A stretch of DNA of 64,000 nucleotides, from contig NC_081405.1 of the NCBI RefSeq assembly GCF_030272615.1, positions 651,078,920 through 651,142,919 on the forward strand. Direction: 5' to 3'. Source of the stretch: Cryptomeria japonica. Taxonomy: Eukaryota; Streptophyta; Pinopsida; Cupressales; Cupressaceae. Positions 58,253-64,000 of the stretch are shown here, in pieces; within the stretch, counting starts at the first letter, position 1, and each line of letters opens with the position of its first letter. Below the pieces are notes generated by a model. That model saw only the letters and a program-made list of their open reading frames with translations. It was not told where the DNA came from and did no database searches. The translations under genes were made by a program, and so were the position numbers.

Positions 58253-59691
58253 AAATAGCAGGTGAAGGAGAATTGAAAGAAACAGATAAAGATGATAAAG
58301 AGTTTGAAGAAGAAGTTAGTGACAGGTTAGGAGAATTACACAAACAATGATAGTTGAATATTAATATTGCTCTCCAAACCAGCCAAGTTCAACCGAGTAC
58401 TTCAATCCAAGTTATTGAAATTATTGAGCAAGAAGAGGAAGAGAAAGATGAAGGAGAAGAGTAGTTACAAAAGGTATGCAAGGTGATTGCGGAGATCATA
58501 CCACATGAAGGTGATAAGGATGAAGACACGCCATAGTGGTTGAGCTTTACTTTTGAGAAGAAGAAGAAAGTAGTTTTGCCAAAAATTACCTTGGAACAAG
58601 TAATCACTGAAGAACCAGGGAAAACAAAGAAGGCGAAGACCATACATCATTTGTCTAAAATTGGTTCTAGTGAGGCAATTGCTGATATTGTAGCTCTTGT
58701 ACAAGTTGAAGGCCAGAGCTCCCCAAAATACCATGTTTCACAAGTAAAACTGGGTAAATAGACCAAGTGGGGAGAGTGGAATACTTTGGAACTTGCTACC
58801 TATGTTGTAAGGAGAATAATGAAGAAAGAACACATTTCTCACTCAGAGGTCAAGGCAGAATTAGATCAATACAAGCAGTTACTAGTAGAAATGGGCAAGC
58901 CACTAGATGTGTGTATATATGACAATTTACCTTCAAATTCATCACTTCCAGAAGGTGATGTGAAGACACTCATTGAAGTGAGAAAGGTTACCGCAACTGC
59001 AAAAACATGGGCACAAATAATGCTTCTAAAATTAGATTGTTTTTGTAGAATACTATGGAGGTACATAGGAAAGCCACATAGATAGGATGAGCTTTGGCTT
59101 CAAGTTCTCAACAGTGGGAGTGAAAGCTCAACATTTTTGCTAAGCAATGTGAGATTTTGAATAAGACTTTGAATAAGATTTTGAATCTTGGGGAAGAAAT
59201 CATAATGGAGGAAGATCTCTTGGGAGGAGATAGTATAGAAAATTTGTAGTCTTATATATATATATATATATTTTAGAATTGAAGATTGAGATGCTACAAC
59301 AGTATGTAGAGGACATAACAGATTCTCATCTTCCTCTCCTTGGATCGGTAAAGAAATATGAAAAGTTCGTAGAGAATTTGTTAGGAATTTTTGGGCTTGG
59401 TATTCTCGATGCTGGACATTTGGAGGAGGATAATGTACTCCATCAATGGGACGCATATGTGGCACATTATTTTATAACTTTTGTTGAGTTTAATGTTGAG
59501 TTAATGGATAGACATACATACTTGATAACTTAGTGTCAACATGCTTCAAAGATAATAAATAAATTAGAGAATAGAAGTAAGAATGCATAGGAGATTTTGA
59601 AGAAGTTCAAGTTCAAAATCAAACACATTGTTGATCCTCCTGCTGAGGTAGTTGCATGCTTCATTAGCAACTACATTAGTTATAAAAAGAA
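58253..59691 (+). pseudogene. F coding region, part 2, unknown protein
   Basis: It continues the frame broken at 51568 (EIAGEGELKETDKDD...). The sequence is acidic, with later open stretches 58540-58761, 58786-59085 and 59279-59533, the last containing HQWDAYVAHYF. No known domain is seen. A (TA)n tract lies at 59253-59271. Several stops make it non-functional. Confidence 0.6.
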
Positions 59692-60739
59692 GTAGAAGAT
59701 GAACATACATTTGCTAATGATAGCATGGTATTTTTGAAGAATTTTGCATGTCACTATGACTGGGACTTCAAATACTTCTCTAGCATGTACCTTAAATTCT
59801 TAAGCAAGTTTTGCAAGATTACGAAGTGTTGGCTCATGCAACACCGTTTTCATAATGCTCACCCAATCACAATTTTGTAGTAATTAACTGGAGTTCAAGG
59901 CAGAGACTTGCATGTCAACTATGACTCCTTTCTTTTTAGTGATAGGTTTATTTCCTATAAAGTAGGACAAGAAACTCTATAAATTAGAGATTTTGATTCA
60001 TTGTAAGGGTTCACAAATTGATGATTTGAGGCCCCACTAGATATTCTTTTAGAGATTATACAGATTTTATGAGTTTAAGTAGATGTTATGATACATTCTT
60101 TGGTGTTAATACAAGAAGCAACTTATAGATTGCCTAATTTATGCATATGTGCTATGAATTTGTTCTTTGCAATCTGGTAATGTCTATTGTTTGAAATCAG
60201 CAACTTATTTTGATCTTATGTTTTATCGCTTTATGAATCATATTGCGCATGTAAGTGGTGTATGAGAATTAATGTGATGGAACAATATTGTGGTGGTATT
60301 CGTTTCCATGAATTTTTGTGGTTGCATGAATTTGCATGTTTATTGGAGGTCGGTTACTGAATGTTGGTTTAAATGATATTGATGACATTTACATTGTAGG
60401 GTGCTAATTGAGTAGTTCATTAAGTTGTTATTGTATTGGTTTCATTGTTATTTTCTTGTTTCCCTAATCTATATTTTGTTGTTTGTTTTGAAAAGAGAAT
60501 CTAAATCATAAAAATATAAAATAAATAAATAAGTTAAGCTATTGGAAGTTGTTTCAACCAGCAGGCCCCCTTAACAGGTATGACTGCATCGACCATTGAG
60601 ATGCCTATCACCATCGAGAACTGACTATAGAGACCTTGGAGTAGTTAGTTCCCAAAAACTTATTGATTTTTAGGAGAGGTGGTGAGTGTTCACATAAAAT
60701 ACCCGACTGTTGGTGAGTGTGTCAAAACACCTGTCAACA
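59692..60739. other. F 3' region, no gene seen
   Basis: T-rich sequence ending GTCAAAACACCTGTCAACA at the right border of F. No similarity to the left end of F was found by eye. Confidence 0.55.
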
Positions 60740-60744
60740 GGTTC

Positions 60745-61073
60745 AAGTGGCATTGTGCGGTGTAAAGATGCCCAAAAGATTGGATTTTTCTAAGTTGCAC
60801 CTTGAAGGGGATTCATTTATTATTGTCAATGCCATAATCAAAGGGGAGTCACCCTCGTGGAGACTAGATAAATTCATCAAATTATTATTAAAAGAATTAA
60901 ATGAATTTGAAAGTTTTCAAATATCTCATACCCTACGGGAGGGTAATAACATTGCAGACCTGTTGTCCAAGGCAGGTGCATCATTAAATATTATGCAAGA
61001 GAAAGAGATTTGGAAGGATTTACCAGGGATAGAGTTGTTGTACGAGGAAGAAACAATGTTGATGTTTAAGTGA
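60745..61073 (+). pseudogene. LINE RNase H domain, C-terminal half
   Basis: The translation reads ALCGVKMPKRLDFSKLHLEGDS, trimmed here to its key parts: LHLEGDS (catalytic Asp), then DKFIKLLLKEL and SHTLREGNNIADLLSKAGA with the final His/Asp-type motif. It joins in frame to the half that ends at 47966. The 118-codon stretch 60717-61073 is open; its first codons belong to F. Confidence 0.85.
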
Positions 61074-62156
61074 GGATGATGTTATTTAGTGGTTGAGATG
61101 GAAGGTGAGGGATATATCAAAGGACACTGTGTGTTGTTTCCTCTATTCAAAGCAAGGTGGTAAAGAGTGAAAGCAAGGGAATTTAGGAGTTGGTGAATTG
61201 ATGTAATAGGGAGATCGTAGAGGATAATTTCACACTCTCATCACCAAAATATTAGTTGGCCTTCTTGGGCAAGATCTCTAATAAGCACTTGGGCGACATC
61301 TTTAAGCATGAGGGAGCCGTTTTCATCCAGATTTTGGATTTATTGCTAGGAGAAGATTATATGAAATCAAAATTTAGATTATGTACCAATGTTTATGTGG
61401 TGTCCATAGTGGTTGCTTGGGGTTTGGAATGGGGAACCAAGGAGGAGACATAGTGGGTGCTTCGAACATGTGTTATAGAGGGTTATGTCTTTGAGTTGAA
61501 ATCTCTATTGGTGAGGGTAGTTCCTGGGAAGGAATTGAGAAGGAGTCTGAGTGAAGGCATTTGAAATATAGAAGAGATTGAAGATTTTAGGACCTTCATT
61601 TTGTGGAAGAATGAGATGAATAGAGAATAATGGCAAGAGGAGGTGTTAATTGGTTTGGAAGGATTGGCTCAAAATTTGTGCAGGAGAAGGAGATTGAGTG
61701 ATGTAGTCCTCGAGAGGAGAAAAAGAGACAAGCCAAGGTTTGAAGGTTCGAGATTCAACCCTAAAAAATACTAGAATAATGGCCTAGGGAAGCCAAGGTT
61801 GTAGGGTTCCAGGTGAACATTGCTAATTGGAGAATGGAGATTGTTTGTTATGTCCTTTGCATGAAATTTTGTTATGTTTTAAATTTTTTGATTTAATGTT
61901 TATATTTGGGTGGGGTTTGGTAGTGATATTTTTTACATGGCATAATATTTGGTGACCATTTTGGTTCATGGTCTTGATCACTGGTGGTAGTAGTTTACAG
62001 ATTTGGTTTATGTTCAGAAAAATGTAAATGGTATAAGGGGTTGGGAATGTGGTGAGTGTGTTAGGGTGTTTCTATTTTAGTCTTGGTGGATATTGGACAA
62101 CTATACTTTTTGGAATCATATGTAATCCTTTATTTTTATAAATAATAAAAAATCAT
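61074..62156 (+). other. LINE 3' tail
   Basis: Downstream of the RNase H stop the sequence is mostly untranslated, with one short open frame (61256-61453) that looks accidental. It ends with TTTATAAATAATAAAAAATC before the TSD. Confidence 0.65.
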
Positions 62157-62332
62157 ATATTACATGAAAAATATTAAACAATCATAAAATAGACACACAA
62201 AACAAACAATCTTTTTATCCTTGAGGGAGGCCACTAATCTTCTTAAATGAATAATTTCCTATGAATATTGGGGTGTGTAGTCCTCTCTAAATATGAATAT
62301 TATGTAATGATCAGAAGTTTGAATATTAAAAT

Positions 62333-63648
62333 TGTTGGTAGCACCAAGAAGGAAAACAAAGAGTGGGGGGGGGGGGGGGGGTGAATAAGTTTTCAGTGGA
62401 TACAAACAATTAAGCACAATCTCAAATCTGATCAACTACAACAAAAATAAAGATAACAACAATAAAAGAAACACACATAACACCAATATTTTTGACATGG
62501 AAAACTCGGTTAAGGGAAAAACCACGATGGGAACCTACCCACAATGAGATAATACCCTGCAGTAGTATGTGTAAATATTACAATGGGGAATGCACATGCA
62601 TACATGCACACTACCTAGAGCTCACTACTCAAATTACAATCACCCAGAAGGCTCCAACCCTTAGGGAAGGATCAATACCTTACAATAATATTCAAACTAC
62701 AATTCGAAAAGAATGAACTACAATAATAGCATTTGCTAATGCCTAATGACAGTTTCGGTTAAGCACAAATGTTTGCCCTTCACCAATATTTGCTCAACAC
62801 ACCACACCAAAAGATAAATTATCTTGATCACACATACACCACTCTAATAATGCAAACAGAACTCCTTCACACCAAATTACATAAATATTACACCCATTTA
62901 TACAATTCATCAACCTTGATTACAAGTTCGGCCAAAACCATAACACCTAATTACAATGTTACATCACACAATACATAAATCAACCACCAGACCAATATAA
63001 TGACATGGATAGCATAACATGTACCTAAATCAAATATCAAAACTCTCATCACCACTAGAAATCATCCCACGACCAACTACAACATGTTACACCACCAAAA
63101 TACCGCATAACATGAAGAACATCACCAGATTATGAAAATCACCAAAAACTCGCACAATGATCAATTCAGATCACCAAAACAAATAGGACATGATTAGGAA
63201 ACACCAACAAGAACATTAGAACCATCCGCAATAGCTGCACCAACACCACTTATGCAAATCTTCATCGATCAACATGTTGACATTGAAGAACACTCAACAA
63301 CAACTCAGATAGGAAAGATAGCTTCCAAAGCACCAAATCATGAACCACTTGACGTGAAGATACACACGAACATCCAAAATTGCAACTCACGATCTGATCA
63401 CATGGGAATATACCAGCTCAACAAAGCACTGATCAGAAGAACCCAACTATAAACCAAATCATATGATATGATCAATTAAGCTCCTGAATCACTGAAACCA
63501 ATACAAAAAGATATAATGATTCTAGAAATACTCCATATATCGAACCATGATCCCAATAAACCAATCTACAACCACCAGAGCAATAAATCATAGGAATATG
63601 TTGACATCAATGACAAACAACATATCCCAGTAGCAACAATGTCCAACA
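62333..63648 (-). repeat. solo LTR of copia type (1316 bp)
   Basis: On the minus strand it ends CTACCAACA and carries the shared CCCATCGTGGTTTTT and hairpin segments of the B/D LTRs. The G17 run (plus) at 62365-62381 lies between arms GAAAAC (62352-62357) and GTTTTC (62389-62394). Neither a PBS nor a PPT adjoins it, so it stands alone. The flanks AAAAT and AATTT are not a clean TSD. Confidence 0.8.
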
Positions 63649-63653
63649 AATTT

Positions 63654-64000
63654 TTTATTAAATTATGAGTCAACAAAATTGCTTCTTATTTTATCCTTCT
63701 TTTTTCCATTAAGTTTATTTTGGTCCTCCTTTTCCTTCATCATCAGTTTATTTATAGGAAAAAAAATAGGATGAATAAAGTTACGTTAGGCCTAAATTTT
63801 AGGAAGCTAATATGCAAAGAATAATAAAACATATTTGGATTTAAGTCACCAGTATAAACTTATCTCTAGAACACACAAACTTTTTTATATATTATAAAGT
63901 AGAATTCGGTTTTGATACTATATGAAATATACTTGCAATTCTAGCGAGAACAAATACAAATTAAGTAAATATGGGGCCACCTATGCAATCAAATAGTATA
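63654..64000. other. no gene seen
   Basis: AT-rich sequence without recognisable feature. Confidence 0.6.

Larger units (their letters stand above)
47967..60739 (+). mobile_element. large TG...CA element F, with A3 nested
   Basis: It starts TGTTATGCC and ends CTGTCAACA, flanked by GGTTC at 47962-47966 and 60740-60744, and splits a LINE RNase H frame cleanly. Without A3 it is about 6.1 kb. It has a palindrome array (48057-49075) and a long degenerate coding region without any recognised pol domain. No matching pair of LTRs was found, so its class is unproven; TG...CA with a 5-bp TSD suggests an LTR-type integrase. Confidence 0.7.
47741..62156 (+). mobile_element. 5'-truncated LINE (1.6 kb) split by element F
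   Basis: The LINE parts are 47741-47966 and 60745-62156. A 14-base direct repeat with small differences, ATATTACTTGAAAT at 47727-47740 and ATATTACATGAAAA from 62157, flanks the whole. The 3' end is A-rich (AATAATAAAAAATC). The left part codes for the start and the right part for the end of one RNase H domain. Confidence 0.82.

Noticed and set aside
60084-60739. TGTTATG at 60084 as the start of a 3' LTR of F
   Set aside because: Only seven bases match the left end (47967). The following sequence differs and no purine tract precedes it.
62328-63653. Clean TSD for the solo LTR
   Set aside because: AAAAT and AATTT differ. AAATT matches only if the terminal T and A are excluded, which breaks the TG...CA rule.

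Overview
The window reads as nuclear DNA of a land plant with a large, repeat-rich genome. A gymnosperm is my guess from the density of old, nested LTR elements, but nothing here proves it. I found no intact cellular gene, rRNA, tRNA or CRISPR array. Almost every coding stretch belongs to a retroelement, and nearly all carry stop codons or frameshifts. Element boundaries were fixed by hand from paired LTRs, primer-binding sites (PBS), polypurine tracts (PPT) and target-site duplications (TSDs).

Layout, left to right. (1) 1-3381: minus-strand copy A1 of an unusual LTR element, here called family A, cut by the window edge and sitting in the 3' remnant of a divergent relative, A' (3382-about 5040, plus). 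(2) About 5041-8859: an AT-rich minus-strand LTR (family C-like) with non-coding internal sequence and a T-rich minisatellite. (3) 8865-16057: complete but decayed Ty1/copia element B (minus, TSD TTAGT). (4) 18570-31990: a LINE endonuclease fragment split by Ty3/gypsy derivative E (18952-31880, TSD ATTGG), which holds family A copy A2 (23542-30668, TSD GTGTT), which holds a solo LTR of family C (25036-25825). (5) 33815-34147: a 333-bp TRIM (TSD TAGCC). (6) 36030-36977: a recent poly(A) retroinsertion with a perfect 16-bp TSD. (7) 40100-45314: chimeric copia element D. (8) 47741-62156: a 5'-truncated LINE whose RNase H domain is split by element F (47967-60739, TSD GGTTC), which is itself split by complete copy A3 (51569-58247, TSD AAAAG). 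(9) 62333-63648: a solo copia-type LTR.

How the parts relate. Family A has LTRs, PBS and PPT like those of copia elements B and D but no protease, integrase or reverse transcriptase. It encodes a coiled-coil protein with four CCHC knuckles (ORF1) and a long protein of unknown function (ORF2). The simplest reading is a non-autonomous family mobilised by a B-like copia element. The most striking signals are a hairpin near the end of the LTRs of A, B, D and the solo LTR, whose stem changes sequence but keeps pairing around a C-rich loop; an array of about 15 palindromic 25-mers spaced about 50 bp apart in F; a microinversion between the two LTRs of B at that same hairpin; and the open state of ORF2 in three family A copies.
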